From: DASVBE01 sp963770375
Lineage (GTDB): Bacteria > Actinomycetota > Actinomycetes > Streptosporangiales > Streptosporangiaceae
Direction: 5' to 3'
Length of the DNA: 64,000 nt
NCBI GenBank assembly: GCA_963770375.1
Contig: CAVYPM010000010.1
Span: 186,001 to 250,000 of the forward strand
This document shows, piece by piece, positions 26,059 to 34,470 of the stretch; the stretch's first letter is position 1, and the number at the start of each line of letters is the position of its first letter. The notes under the pieces are model-generated. The model searched no databases and had not been told where the DNA came from. It was given only the letters and a program-made list of their open reading frames with translations. A program made the translations under genes and the position numbers.

Positions 26059-27177
26059 TCACGCGACCCGGAACTTCTCCGCCTCCTGGCCGCGCAACTG
26101 GAGGCCGAGGCCGGGCCGGGCCACGTCCGGGACCAGGTCGCCGTGATCCGGGCGGAGCGTGCCGTCGAAAAGCAGGCTCTCGATCCGCTGGTGGTCGTGG
26201 AAGTACTCGACGTGCCGCAGGTTACGGATCGCCGCGCCCACGTGGGCGTGCAGGGCAGGGGCGCAGTGGGCGGACACGTCCAGGTTGTGGGCCGCAGCCA
26301 GGGCGGCGGCGCGGAGGAACTCGGTGATGCCGCCGCAGCGGGTGACGTCCAGCTGGAGGCAGTCGACGGCGCCCGCGCTGATGAGGTGGGCCGAGTCGGC
26401 CAGCGACCAGCTGTACTCCCCCGCGGCGACGTCGGGCGTCACCTGGCGGCGTACGGCGGCCAGCCCGGCGAGGTCCTGCGACGACACCGGTTCCTCGAAC
26501 CAGCTCACGCCGTACTCCGCGAGACGCTGGCCGACCCTGACCGCCTGGCCGGCCTGGTAACCGCCGTTGGCGTCGACGTAGAGGGCGACTGCCGGGCCGA
26601 TGACCTTCCGGGCCAGCGCCACGCGGTGCAGGTCACGCTCCTCATGCCGGCCCCACGACTCGCCGATCTTGATCTTCACCCGGGGGATCTGGTCGTGTTC
26701 TGTCCAGCCCGCCAGCTGTCTGGCGGTCTGGTCGTCGTCATAGCTGGTGAACCCGCCACTGCCGTAAACCGGCACCCGGTCGCGGGCCCGGCCGAGCAGA
26801 TCGGTGAGCGCCACGCCGAGCAGCCGGGCCTTGATGTCCCACAGGGCGATATCCACGGCCGACAAGGCGGTGGCCCCGATGCCGGGCCGGCCGATGTTGC
26901 GCAGCGCCCGGCTCATGTCCTCGGCGATGGCCTGGATGCTCAGCGCGTCCCGGCCGGTCACGACCGGGCTCAGGGTCCCGTCGATGACCGTCTTAGCCGC
27001 GTCGGAGGCGTAGCTCCAGCCCAGGCCGGTCTCGCCGCCGCCGTGCACGGTCACCAGGACCAGCGTGGTCTCGTCCCAGGACAGCGTCCCGTCCGCCTCC
27101 GGCGCGTCCGTCGGCACGGTGTAGACCGCCGTCTCGACGCCCGCGATGACCGGTGCGCTGTCTGTTCCCCTGAGCAT
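26059..27177 (-). CDS. Enolase-superfamily enzyme (mandelate racemase/muconate cycloisomerase-like)
   Basis: 372 residues. The N-terminal capping domain is followed by the barrel with the K-x-K base in PRVKIKIGES, the metal ligands in LYVDANGGYQ, WFEEPVSSQD and AAGEYSWSLA, and a His-containing late segment LDVSAHCAPALHAH. These are mandelate-racemase-subgroup features, so it likely abstracts a proton alpha to a carboxylate in an acid sugar or similar compound. ATG 27177 is favoured over longer starts by the GAGGGA site upstream. Confidence 0.87.
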   Translation of the reverse strand: MLRGTDSAPVIAGVETAVYTVPTDAPEADGTLSWDETTLVLVTVHGGGETGLGWSYASDAAKTVIDGTLSPVVTGRDALSIQAIAEDMSRALRNIGRPGIGATALSAVDIALWDIKARLLGVALTDLLGRARDRVPVYGSGGFTSYDDDQTARQLAGWTEHDQIPRVKIKIGESWGRHEERDLHRVALARKVIGPAVALYVDANGGYQAGQAVRVGQRLAEYGVSWFEEPVSSQDLAGLAAVRRQVTPDVAAGEYSWSLADSAHLISAGAVDCLQLDVTRCGGITEFLRAAALAAAHNLDVSAHCAPALHAHVGAAIRNLRHVEYFHDHQRIESLLFDGTLRPDHGDLVPDVARPGLGLQLRGQEAEKFRVA

Positions 27178-27366
27178 TCGTCCCTCGTCTCCGGCGGCAG
27201 TCCGGCCGCACATGCCGTTGCAGCTTCCCTGGAGACGGAGGCCAAACAGATGCACCTAGCTGGCCGTTTGCCCCCGCTGACGGCGGGTAGGCGATCAGCT
27301 CACCCTGACCAACCCGACGGAAGCCCGATGACCGGCCTGCGTGGCCCGTACGGCGTGGCCGGCAGC

Positions 27367-28728
27367 TCAGGCCATCCGGTCGAGTATCTCGCGCACCAGG
27401 TCCATGGAGGTGTGCGGATGCAGGAACGCGAGCCTGGCGGCCATCTGGCCCTCCCACATCGACGGGGGAGCGAACGCGACCTGGTCGCGCAGCAACTGGC
27501 CGGCCCAGGCGGTGTACTGATCAGGAGCCCAGCCCTGGCGGCGGAACAGGACGACGCCCAGCTCAGGCTCCCGGATCAGCGTGAGGTAGTCACGCGCAGA
27601 GATCTCAGCGGCCGTCTCTTCGGCTAGCCGGATCGCTGCCTCGATAGCTTCGGAGTAGGCAGCGACACCGTGGACCGACAAGGAGAACCACAGCGGCAGT
27701 CCCCGGGCTCGCCTGGTCAGATGGTAGGCATAGTCGGCCGGGTTCCACTCCGCGGGTTTGTCATGGATGACGTCGAGGTAGGAGGCATCCTGCTTGTGCA
27801 CCGACCGCGCTACATCTGGCTCGCGGTAGATCAGGGCGGCACAGTCGAACGGGGCAAACAGCCACTTATGCGGATCGACAACCAGCGAGTCGGCGTGCTC
27901 AATCCCGTCGTACCTGTGCCGGACACTTGGCGCGAACAGCCCGGCCCCGCCGTAGGCCCCGTCCACGTGGAACCATGCGCCGAGCTCACGGGCCACCGCC
28001 GCGGCACCGGCCAGATCGTCGATGATGCCAGCGTTGGTCGTGCCCGACGTGGCGACCACCGCAGCCACCGATGACGGATCACCGTCTTCCTCGATGGCCG
28101 CCCGCAGCGCGGCACCCGTGACCCGATGATCGTCAGCATGGACGGTCAGCGCGTCCATCTCCAGGATCTTCAGCGTGCTGATGATCGATGAGTGAGCGTC
28201 CGTTCCGACGGCAACCCGCCAGCGGCGGCCAGCGGCGGAAGTACCCGCCTTGCGCTTGGCCACCTCGCGGGCGACGGCCAGCGCCGATAGGTTACCGGCG
28301 GAGCCGCCGGAGACGAAGCACCCACCAGCGGACCCAGGCATCCCGGCACGGTCGGCGATCAGCCGCAGCACCTTGTTCTCAGCATGGATGACCCCAGCGG
28401 CCTCCAGCCAGGAGGTGCCCTGGATCGACGCGCACGAGATCAGCATGTCAAACAGCAGCGATGCCTTCGTCGGCGCGGCGGGAATGAAGCCCAGGAAACG
28501 AGGGCTGTCCGCCGAGATCACCGCGGGCGCCATCACCGAGGCATAGACACCCAGAACCTGATCGGAGTTATGCGCCTCCTCGCCCGGCAGCCCCGCCATC
28601 GCGGCGTCAAGTTCCGCCGGATCCTGCGAGCCCTGGTCGAGCGGAACAGGGTCCAGCCGCAGCCGGTTCTCCGCATAGGCCAGAACAGACCGGATCATCT
28701 GCTCGGTTACCGCGTCCACGCTGTGCAT
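27367..28728 (-). CDS. PLP-dependent amino-acid decarboxylase (group II, AADC/GadB-like)
   Basis: 453 residues starting MHSVDAVTEQMIRS. The PLP lysine lies in SLVVDPHKWLFAPFDCA; the upstream FVSGGSAGNLSALAVAR and ATSGTTNAGIIDDL segments are typical of group II decarboxylases such as aromatic-L-amino-acid and diaminobutyrate decarboxylases. It would release CO2 from an amino acid to give an amine. It is the promoter-proximal gene of three minus-strand genes separated by 100-190 bp gaps. Confidence 0.88.
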   Translation of the reverse strand: MHSVDAVTEQMIRSVLAYAENRLRLDPVPLDQGSQDPAELDAAMAGLPGEEAHNSDQVLGVYASVMAPAVISADSPRFLGFIPAAPTKASLLFDMLISCASIQGTSWLEAAGVIHAENKVLRLIADRAGMPGSAGGCFVSGGSAGNLSALAVAREVAKRKAGTSAAGRRWRVAVGTDAHSSIISTLKILEMDALTVHADDHRVTGAALRAAIEEDGDPSSVAAVVATSGTTNAGIIDDLAGAAAVARELGAWFHVDGAYGGAGLFAPSVRHRYDGIEHADSLVVDPHKWLFAPFDCAALIYREPDVARSVHKQDASYLDVIHDKPAEWNPADYAYHLTRRARGLPLWFSLSVHGVAAYSEAIEAAIRLAEETAAEISARDYLTLIREPELGVVLFRRQGWAPDQYTAWAGQLLRDQVAFAPPSMWEGQMAARLAFLHPHTSMDLVREILDRMA

Positions 28729-29093
28729 GGGCGAAACGTAGAGCGCGAGCCAGCGAGCACGCAAGGACCAGCACGCGAACGCCCGGCGCAACCAGCAACC
28801 TGCCGGGCGTCAGCGACCGCCCTAGCCTGCGCCACGGCCAAACCACTCAGGCGCAGCGCCGCAATTGCGGTGTCATACCAGGAGTCACTGCAAACGCTTG
28901 TCGCGATCTGAGACAGGGGCGGCTCGATACTGTGCCAGGATCGAGGCACGTAGCGGTGGGCTGGAAGCCGGGACGGGGAATTCGGATGCCACGCACCTTC
29001 CAATAAATTGGATGCCGCGGTAACTCTATTCCGTTATTGAAGTAAATTCATCACCGTCGCTGAGCAAGACCCTAGGAAGTCATTGGGATCTGG
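28729..29093. other. Divergent promoter region, locally AT-rich
   Basis: About 365 bp with no gene. The segment 28995-29060 is notably AT-rich for this genome (CAATAAATTGG, CTATTCCGTTATTGAAGTAAA) and probably carries the promoter of the unrecognised gene starting at 29094. No operator could be assigned. Confidence 0.5.
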
Positions 29094-30038
29094 ATGGCAG
29101 TTGGATACCGGTCGATTTTCTCGCTGCGTCCCGGCCAGGACGCGGTGCAGCTCGCGGCAGAGCACCTCCGTTCGTGGCTGGCGCTCAAGGGATATGACTT
29201 CGCGTCAATCGCCCCTGGAGTTCACGAAGTAGCCGAGCACGCGCAGCTCGTCGTGACCGAGCTTTATCCGCACGCCGGGTCGCGGTCGCTGCGATACCGG
29301 CTCACGGAGCCATCAGCCATGGGTGGATGGATGACGACCGTGACGGTCCACGGTGACGGGGCGGAGGATAACTGGGTCTGGGTCGATGTCAGCGTGCCGC
29401 CGTCAGCGCCAAGGCCGACGGTGGCACATGAAAGCCCTGTCAAGGAGGTCGAAGCCGAGGGCGCCTGGTGGATCGGGGTCCCGCACATGGTCAGGGAGGT
29501 GCTGTCGGCGGCCGACGCATGCGACGGTCAGATGACTCTGGCCACCCAGCCGACTCTCGTCACCGCGGGTGACGTCGACGGCCTGATCTCGGTGATCTGC
29601 GATCCCGAGCGCCGCGGTACAGCCCTCGTTGCCGCCCCTATGCCGGACGTTCCCGCGCCCCGGCTGATCGGCCATGTCGAGCGGCTGACCCGCGAGTGCG
29701 TCGGGCTGGCCGGGATCTACGTGCTGGACCGTGAGGCGGCCGGAAAGCTTGAGGAATCATTCGCACCCTCGCACTCGGTGCCGCCGGGAGCGATTCGCAC
29801 GTTCCTGCCGGAGGCCGATCCAGCCAGCGCCGTCGATGCCCGGCGGCACCGCGTGCTGCTCGCCCGGACGATCGCTGAGAAGGCTCCCGGCAAGCTCGCG
29901 CATTTGCTCGGGCGAGCGCACCGGTACCGCGCGCTGAGTCTTCCGCTGCCTTCGCATGTCACCCAAGTCGATCGCCTGCTGTGCAGGGAAGAGCCGGCCG
30001 CCATCCTGCGGGCCATCCCGGAAACAGCCGCCAGATGA
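29094..30038 (+). CDS. Unrecognised protein, N-terminal part of a bipartite locus
   Basis: 314 residues (MAVGYRSIFSLRPGQDAVQL). I do not recognise a named domain. It looks soluble, with alternating alpha/beta character, a tryptophan-rich middle (DNWVWVDVSVPP, GAWWIGVPHMVREVLSAAD) and a later region LTRECVGLAGIYVLDREAAG followed by VLLARTIAEKAPGKLAHLLG. The stop at 30038 lies where the next open frame becomes coding-like, so this and the next ORF could be one protein split by an indel or a coupled pair. Preceded by an unusually AT-rich promoter region. Confidence 0.6.
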   Translation: MAVGYRSIFSLRPGQDAVQLAAEHLRSWLALKGYDFASIAPGVHEVAEHAQLVVTELYPHAGSRSLRYRLTEPSAMGGWMTTVTVHGDGAEDNWVWVDVSVPPSAPRPTVAHESPVKEVEAEGAWWIGVPHMVREVLSAADACDGQMTLATQPTLVTAGDVDGLISVICDPERRGTALVAAPMPDVPAPRLIGHVERLTRECVGLAGIYVLDREAAGKLEESFAPSHSVPPGAIRTFLPEADPASAVDARRHRVLLARTIAEKAPGKLAHLLGRAHRYRALSLPLPSHVTQVDRLLCREEPAAILRAIPETAAR

Positions 30039-30039
30039 T

Positions 30040-30954
30040 GGGCCGGGCGGTCCGGTTCCCGCGGGGCAGGTAGCGACGACGGCGGTCCGCGAGGTCGCGT
30101 TTACCGGCGAGCTGCTCACCAGCCTGGTGGGTGAGTTCCAGTCTCGCGCCGCCAGCGCCGACACAGCCGACGGCCCTGACGACATGAGCGCCCAGTACCG
30201 GGAACTGCTGGCTGAAGGCCGGGGAGTGCTACGCGGTCACCGGGAGATATCGCGGCGCTTCGCAGCCCTCCAGGACATGCTCGAGGAGGCAGAAGATGAT
30301 CGCGATCATGTCCGTGCCCGGCTGGAGGATGAGCAGCTGGACCACGCCCAGACGCAGGCGGAGCTGCTGAACGCGAAGCTGGAGCTCGACCGGCTTCGCG
30401 GCGTTCTCGCCCGATCTGGCCGCGTTGATAAGACCCGGGCCGCGATGGCAGTAGCGCAGTCGCCCGGATCATTCGCCGAGCTACTTGAGCGGCTCGATGA
30501 TCACGTGCTTTCCCGCGTCGTATTCACGGGAGACCCGAAGTACGCGCTCGAACTGGACGACTTTGACCCGCTTGGCACCTGGGCTGCCAGAACCTGGGAC
30601 ATGCTGCGAGTCCTCGACGGGTACGCGGCCGCGCGGCATCGCGGTGACTTCAGCAAAGGCGTACACGCCTACCTGGTACATACTCCGCCCGGGCAGCCCG
30701 GCTATGCGCCGGGCGCGCATTCCACGCAGGAATCCGACTCCACCGAACGCTCGCCCAGGCTCCGGAAGCTTCGGGTCCTCCCCGTCCCGCGGGACGTACG
30801 GCCGGACGGCGCCATTTTCATGGGCGCGCATTTCAGGATAGCCCGGAAGGGCGTGGTCTCCCCGCGGATGTACTACTACGACGACGCCGGTCATACGGAG
30901 AGGATCTACGTGGGCTACATAGGCAAGCACCTCCCGAACGCGCATACGAATTAG
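30040..30954 (+). CDS. Unrecognised protein with coiled-coil and conserved-looking C-terminus
   Basis: The frame is open from before 29956; its own start is unclear (GTG at 30127 or ATG at 30184 are candidates). Residues around 30190-30420 form a heptad-rich, charged coiled-coil-like stretch (DMLEEAEDDRDHVRARLEDE). After that comes a globular region with LDDFDPLGTWAARTWDMLRV and a distinctive C-terminal end, SPRMYYYDDAGHTERIYVGY and LPNAHTN. I have the impression such endings recur in large actinobacterial multidomain proteins, but cannot name the family. It may be the second half of the preceding ORF. Confidence 0.55.
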   Translation, partial: GPGGPVPAGQVATTAVREVAFTGELLTSLVGEFQSRAASADTADGPDDMSAQYRELLAEGRGVLRGHREISRRFAALQDMLEEAEDDRDHVRARLEDEQLDHAQTQAELLNAKLELDRLRGVLARSGRVDKTRAAMAVAQSPGSFAELLERLDDHVLSRVVFTGDPKYALELDDFDPLGTWAARTWDMLRVLDGYAAARHRGDFSKGVHAYLVHTPPGQPGYAPGAHSTQESDSTERSPRLRKLRVLPVPRDVRPDGAIFMGAHFRIARKGVVSPRMYYYDDAGHTERIYVGYIGKHLPNAHTN

Positions 30955-31162
30955 AAATCCGCGGCACACGGTCAGGCTTGCGCAGCTGAGACGATGCGTT
31001 CAGCCACGGCCGGCTGCGCTCGTCCGTCGCTGCTCCGGGATCGGCCGGTCATGACCGCACAGTGCACTCAGTAGTTCAGTCGGCTGACTTAAGCCGGGCC
31101 GCCCGGCCCGGCATACGGTCGTATCTGTCGTTCAGTGCGGGGCGAGCGGAGGAGGCATCCCG

Positions 31163-31942
31163 ATGGACCTGGGCCTGGCCGGGAAGATGGCGGTCGTGAC
31201 CGGCGGAAGCAAGGGGATCGGCCTGGCCGTCGTGCGCGGCCTGGCGGCCAGCGGAGCCCACGTGGTCACCGGGGCACGCACGTCCTCGGCTGAGCTCAGG
31301 GACCTGACCGGGGACGGATCGGTGCAGGCCATCGAGGTCGACCTCGCGGACCCGGCTGGCCCGGGCCGGCTGGCTGCCGTGGCTGGTGACCGGGTCGACA
31401 TCCTGGTCAATAACGTCGGCGGCGCCCCGGCGCGGACGGGCGGGTTCCTCGCCATTACCGACGAGGCCTGGCTGGCCACGCTGAACCTGAACCTGCTGGC
31501 CGCCGTGCGCACGACCCGTGCCGTTGTGCCCGCGATGCTCGCGGCCGGCCACGGCGCGATCATCACGATCTGCTCGGTGAACGCCCGGCTCCCCGACCCC
31601 GCCGTCCTGGACTACAGCGTGGCCAAGGCCGGCCTGGCCAGCTTCAGCAAGGCCCTGTCCAAGGAACTCGGGCCGCACGGCATCCGTGTCAACACCGTCA
31701 GCCCCGGTCCCGTGGCCACCGATCTCTGGCTCGGCGCGGGCGGAGTCGCGCAGACCGTCAGCCACGCCACCGGCGCCTCCGCCGAGGACGTCGAGCGCGG
31801 GGCCGCCAGCCAGATGGTCACCGGCCGCTTCACCCGGCCCGCCGAGGTCGCCGACGTGGTCCTGTTCCTGGCCAGCGACCGGGCCGGCAACGTGACCGGC
31901 GCCGACTACGTCATCGACGGCGGCCTGCTCACCACCCTGTAA
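31163..31942 (+). CDS. Short-chain dehydrogenase/reductase (classical)
   Basis: 259 residues, ATG behind GGAGGA. Motifs: TGGSKGIGLAVV, NNVGGAP, catalytic Ser in ICSVNARLP, and Y-S-V-A-K in LDYSVAKAGLASFS; ends with the usual GADYVIDGGLLTTL. Classical NAD(P)-dependent oxidoreductase, substrate unknown. It stands alone between gaps of about 200 bp and 270 bp. Confidence 0.9.
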   Translation: MDLGLAGKMAVVTGGSKGIGLAVVRGLAASGAHVVTGARTSSAELRDLTGDGSVQAIEVDLADPAGPGRLAAVAGDRVDILVNNVGGAPARTGGFLAITDEAWLATLNLNLLAAVRTTRAVVPAMLAAGHGAIITICSVNARLPDPAVLDYSVAKAGLASFSKALSKELGPHGIRVNTVSPGPVATDLWLGAGGVAQTVSHATGASAEDVERGAASQMVTGRFTRPAEVADVVLFLASDRAGNVTGADYVIDGGLLTTL

Positions 31943-32211
31943 CCCGTTCCGGCCGCCTGGCTGCTGAGCTCCGCGTACCGCCGGAGCGAGTGATGCCCGA
32001 TCCCAGTCGGGTCTGGTGACTTACCGGGACCTCAGCGATGCCGCCCAGAGCCAAAGGCTGCCGCACACCCGCGGATGCCGGTGGCGCCAACTCCCGCTGT
32101 GGCTCCCCTGACCTCAGCCAGTGACCTCACGTCGCACCGGTGCTGGCCGTCTTCTGGCTGAGTGCTTCGGATCGAGGCGCCATCACATCCGTTGACAGGA
32201 AAGGACGATCA

Positions 32212-32658
32212 ATGTCGATCGAGCAGAACAAGGCCGTTGTCGGACGGTGGTTCACCGAGTTCTGGGGCCCGGACTTCAACCCGGCCGTCATCGACGAACT
32301 CGCCGCGCCCGACATCCACTTCGAGTACTCGCTGCACGCACCGTGCCACGGTCGTGACGAGGTCCGCGCGTTCGCCACAAAGTTCAGGGCTGCGTTCCCC
32401 GACCTGGCCTTCGGCGGCACCGCCGACCTGATCGCCGAAGGCGACTACGTCGTCGGGCAGTGGATCGGTGGCGGCACCCAGACCGGTGACGCGTTCGACG
32501 ACATGCCGATCGGCGAGCTACCCGCCGGCAGCGGCAAGTCGATGCGGTTCACCGGCACCACCGTCCTCAAGGTCGTTGACGGCCTGATCACCGAAGAGAT
32601 CGGCCTCGACGACGGCGTGACGGTGCTCCAGCAGCTGGGCCTGATCAAGCCGGCCTGA
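32212..32658 (+). CDS. SnoaL-like ester cyclase/polyketide-cyclase-fold protein
   Basis: 148 residues starting MSIEQNKAVVGRWFTEFW. SnoaL-like segments FRAAFPDLAFGGTADLIAEG and GKSMRFTGTTVLKVVDGLI show the NTF2-like fold. ATG 32212 has GGAAAGGA upstream; the frame is open earlier but without support. Members range from cyclases to hydrolases and small-molecule-binding proteins. It is followed by a strong hairpin at 32712. Confidence 0.85.
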   Translation: MSIEQNKAVVGRWFTEFWGPDFNPAVIDELAAPDIHFEYSLHAPCHGRDEVRAFATKFRAAFPDLAFGGTADLIAEGDYVVGQWIGGGTQTGDAFDDMPIGELPAGSGKSMRFTGTTVLKVVDGLITEEIGLDDGVTVLQQLGLIKPA

Positions 32659-32711
32659 GGACTCACCCCCGCCCCGCGCCAGTCCTGCCGACGGGAATCG
32701 CACTGTCGTCA

Positions 32712-32752
32712 GTGGGCCGCGGCGAAGCTCAGCCAGCTTCGCCGCGGCCCAC
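32712..32752 (+). terminator. Perfect 18-bp stem hairpin after the SnoaL-like gene
   Basis: GTGGGCCGCGGCGAAGCT, a five-base loop (CAGCC), then the exact reverse complement. It lies 54 bases after the stop at 32658. No U-tract follows, but the perfect GC-rich stem right after a gene end makes a transcription terminator the best call. Confidence 0.75.
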
Positions 32753-33244
32753 TCCGTCATGCGCCTGCAAGCCCGGCAGCGACCGCCCCATCGGCGGCCA
32801 GCCGGCCATCCAGTATTGGCTAAGCCGATCTAGTGACCCACCGGGGGTTCCCCTGACGCAGCGCAAAGGTCGGTAATGCGAGTCAGTAATGAGGAGCCCT
32901 CAGGGCCTTCTCACTCCAGCGCGGCAGACTCGTCTGGGGCTAGCTCACGTTCGAGATCGTCCACGAACTCAAGACGAAGGTCGAGGAGCCGGCGCAGGAA
33001 GCCATGGACGAGCAGCAGGTACTTGGTCCGGGAAGGAAGCGCCGCCTCTTAGCCGCCAGCAAAGAGGTCGCTGGCCTCAAGAGTGCAGGACAGCGGTGAT
33101 GGTAGGAAATGAACCGAAGCGCCGCCTGAGGATCGAGTACACCGACCCTGTGGTTCGTAGTGCGCAGCACCAGAATGACACCGTCGCTGCGCGGATGGAC
33201 CTGCCTGAAGCCGACATCGCAGACGGCGCTGGCAGAATGCTGGC
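32753..33244. other. Gap with degenerate coding-like sequence
   Basis: About 490 bp without a confident gene. Around 32949-33100 one forward frame reads as a helical charged stretch (FEIVHELKTKVEEPAQEAMD) and stops without a start or family match, so it may be a gene remnant. A ribosome-site-like sequence directly before the VOC gene is weak. Confidence 0.35.
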
Positions 33245-33664
33245 GTGATCAAGGGAATCCACCACCTGGGCTTCACCGTCCGGGACGCCGAGGCGAGCGC
33301 GGCGTGGTACGTGGAGGTTCTCGACTTCCGCCGGGTGGGAGAGCACCAGGCCCCCGACGGCGCGTTCCGGAAGGTATTCCTCCGCCACGACAACCTCCCG
33401 GCCCGCATCGGCCTGACCGAGCACCGCGCCGGCAGCAAGGACGTGTTCGACGAGACGCGGATCGGCCTGGACCACCTGTCGTTCGGCGTCACCGACCGCG
33501 ACGAACTCGACGCGTGGGTGACGCGGCTGGAAGCCGCCCGTGCCGAGTACTCGCGTATCACGACGGCGAACTCCATCCCGGGCGCCGCCGTCGTGGTCTT
33601 CCGCGACCCCAACAACATCCAGCTCGAGATCTTCTTCGACCCGGCCTGGGCCGAACCCGCCTAA
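33245..33664 (+). CDS. VOC family protein (glyoxalase/bleomycin-resistance fold)
   Basis: 139 residues from a GTG. Two beta-alpha-beta-beta-beta modules with IKGIHHLGFTVRDAEASAAW at the start, the central GLDHLSFGVTDRDELDAW and the terminal FRDPNNIQLEIFF carrying the metal-ligand positions (His, His and Glu). Could be a dioxygenase, lyase or resistance protein; context gives no substrate. Confidence 0.88.
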   Translation: MIKGIHHLGFTVRDAEASAAWYVEVLDFRRVGEHQAPDGAFRKVFLRHDNLPARIGLTEHRAGSKDVFDETRIGLDHLSFGVTDRDELDAWVTRLEAARAEYSRITTANSIPGAAVVVFRDPNNIQLEIFFDPAWAEPA

Positions 33665-33743
33665 GCCAGCGGTTTGCGCTCCTCCAGCCCGAACCCGTGC
33701 CAGGGACGGACGGCATGCGCTATGCGGCAGGTCCGGCTCCGGT

Positions 33744-34217
33744 TCAGCCGGTCCGGGTGAAGTCGGCGGTCCAGTTGGTTTCCCAGGTCTGGCCGTTGTC
33801 GAGCGAGAACGCCTGCTCCCACCGGGCCGTCGTCGCTGTGATGTCTGACCACTTGTAACGCACCGTGATGTCGCGGCCCTCGTACTGCTCCTTGTCGTAG
33901 AACATGCCCACCCCGTCGCTGAACCGACCGGTCACCGGCGGCAGGGCCAGCTCGCCGTTCCGGCTGTTCACCCAGTAGATGGACCACTCCCCGGTCGCAG
34001 GATTAAGCAGCCGGACCGACAGGCCGGAAAAGCTCCAGTCCGGGAAATGAACTTCGTCGACGTTCGCCGCGCCGCCGAACACTTGCCAGCATCGCGTTGT
34101 GGCCGAGGATTCCTCCCATTCATCACAATCGGCGAGCGGTTTCTTGAGCTTCCGCTGGATGCTGTTCCAAGATCCGACGAGGAAATCGAAGTCGCCGACT
34201 CCGTTTCGGTCACTCAC
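33744..34217 (-). CDS. DUF1579-like protein of unknown function
   Basis: 157 residues. DFDFLVGSWNSIQRKLKKPL at the start and WEQAFSLDNGQTWETNW near the end recall a lipocalin-like family of actinobacterial proteins (DUF1579-type), often beside WYL regulators or VOC proteins. Its ATG overlaps the stop of the short upstream ORF (ATGA), so the two form an operon that faces away from the WYL regulator gene. Confidence 0.75.
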   Translation of the reverse strand: MSDRNGVGDFDFLVGSWNSIQRKLKKPLADCDEWEESSATTRCWQVFGGAANVDEVHFPDWSFSGLSVRLLNPATGEWSIYWVNSRNGELALPPVTGRFSDGVGMFYDKEQYEGRDITVRYKWSDITATTARWEQAFSLDNGQTWETNWTADFTRTG

Positions 34218-34426
34218 CGTGCACCTCCGGTCCTGCCCTCGGGCAGGGTGTCGTTGATGTATCCGGTCAGGTCAGGCAGGTCTGGCCCGAGAATGTGCCG
34301 CACCAGGACGATCGCTCGTGGCCGAACGGCGCCAGCTCCCAGATGCAGCCGGTCCACCTGCGGTCGAACACACCCGCTGATCTCGATCGGACCCGGCGCG
34401 CGGAGGAATTTCCCGGTTATCGACAT
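34214..34426 (-). CDS. Short hypothetical protein, 70 aa, divergent from WYL regulator
   Basis: MSITGKFLRAPGPIEISGCV to the TGA overlapping the next start. No recognised family. The middle (RAIVLVRHILGPDLPDLTGY) is moderately hydrophobic. It is supported mainly by the ATGA overlap with the DUF1579-like gene and by the palindrome upstream of both. It may be a truncated domain. Confidence 0.5.
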   Translation of the reverse strand: MSITGKFLRAPGPIEISGCVRPQVDRLHLGAGAVRPRAIVLVRHILGPDLPDLTGYINDTLPEGRTGGAR

Positions 34427-34449
34427 GTCCCGACGTTAATCACGTCTCC

Positions 34450-34466
34450 CTGACATCTAGTGTCAG
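34450..34466. promoter_or_regulatory. Palindromic operator candidate for the WYL regulator
   Basis: CTGACA-tctag-TGTCAG, perfect 6-bp arms with a 5-bp spacer, in the 44-bp gap between the divergent genes and 5 bases before the WYL regulator start. The position fits autoregulation and repression of the divergent operon. TGACA/TGTCA dyads are plausible for DeoR/YafY-type regulators. Confidence 0.6.
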
Positions 34467-34470
34467 TGAT

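Noticed and set aside
32889..33248. 119-codon forward frame ending at the VOC gene start
   Set aside because: Composition is irregular, with no recognised domain, and it overlaps another coding-like frame; treated as remnant or chance.
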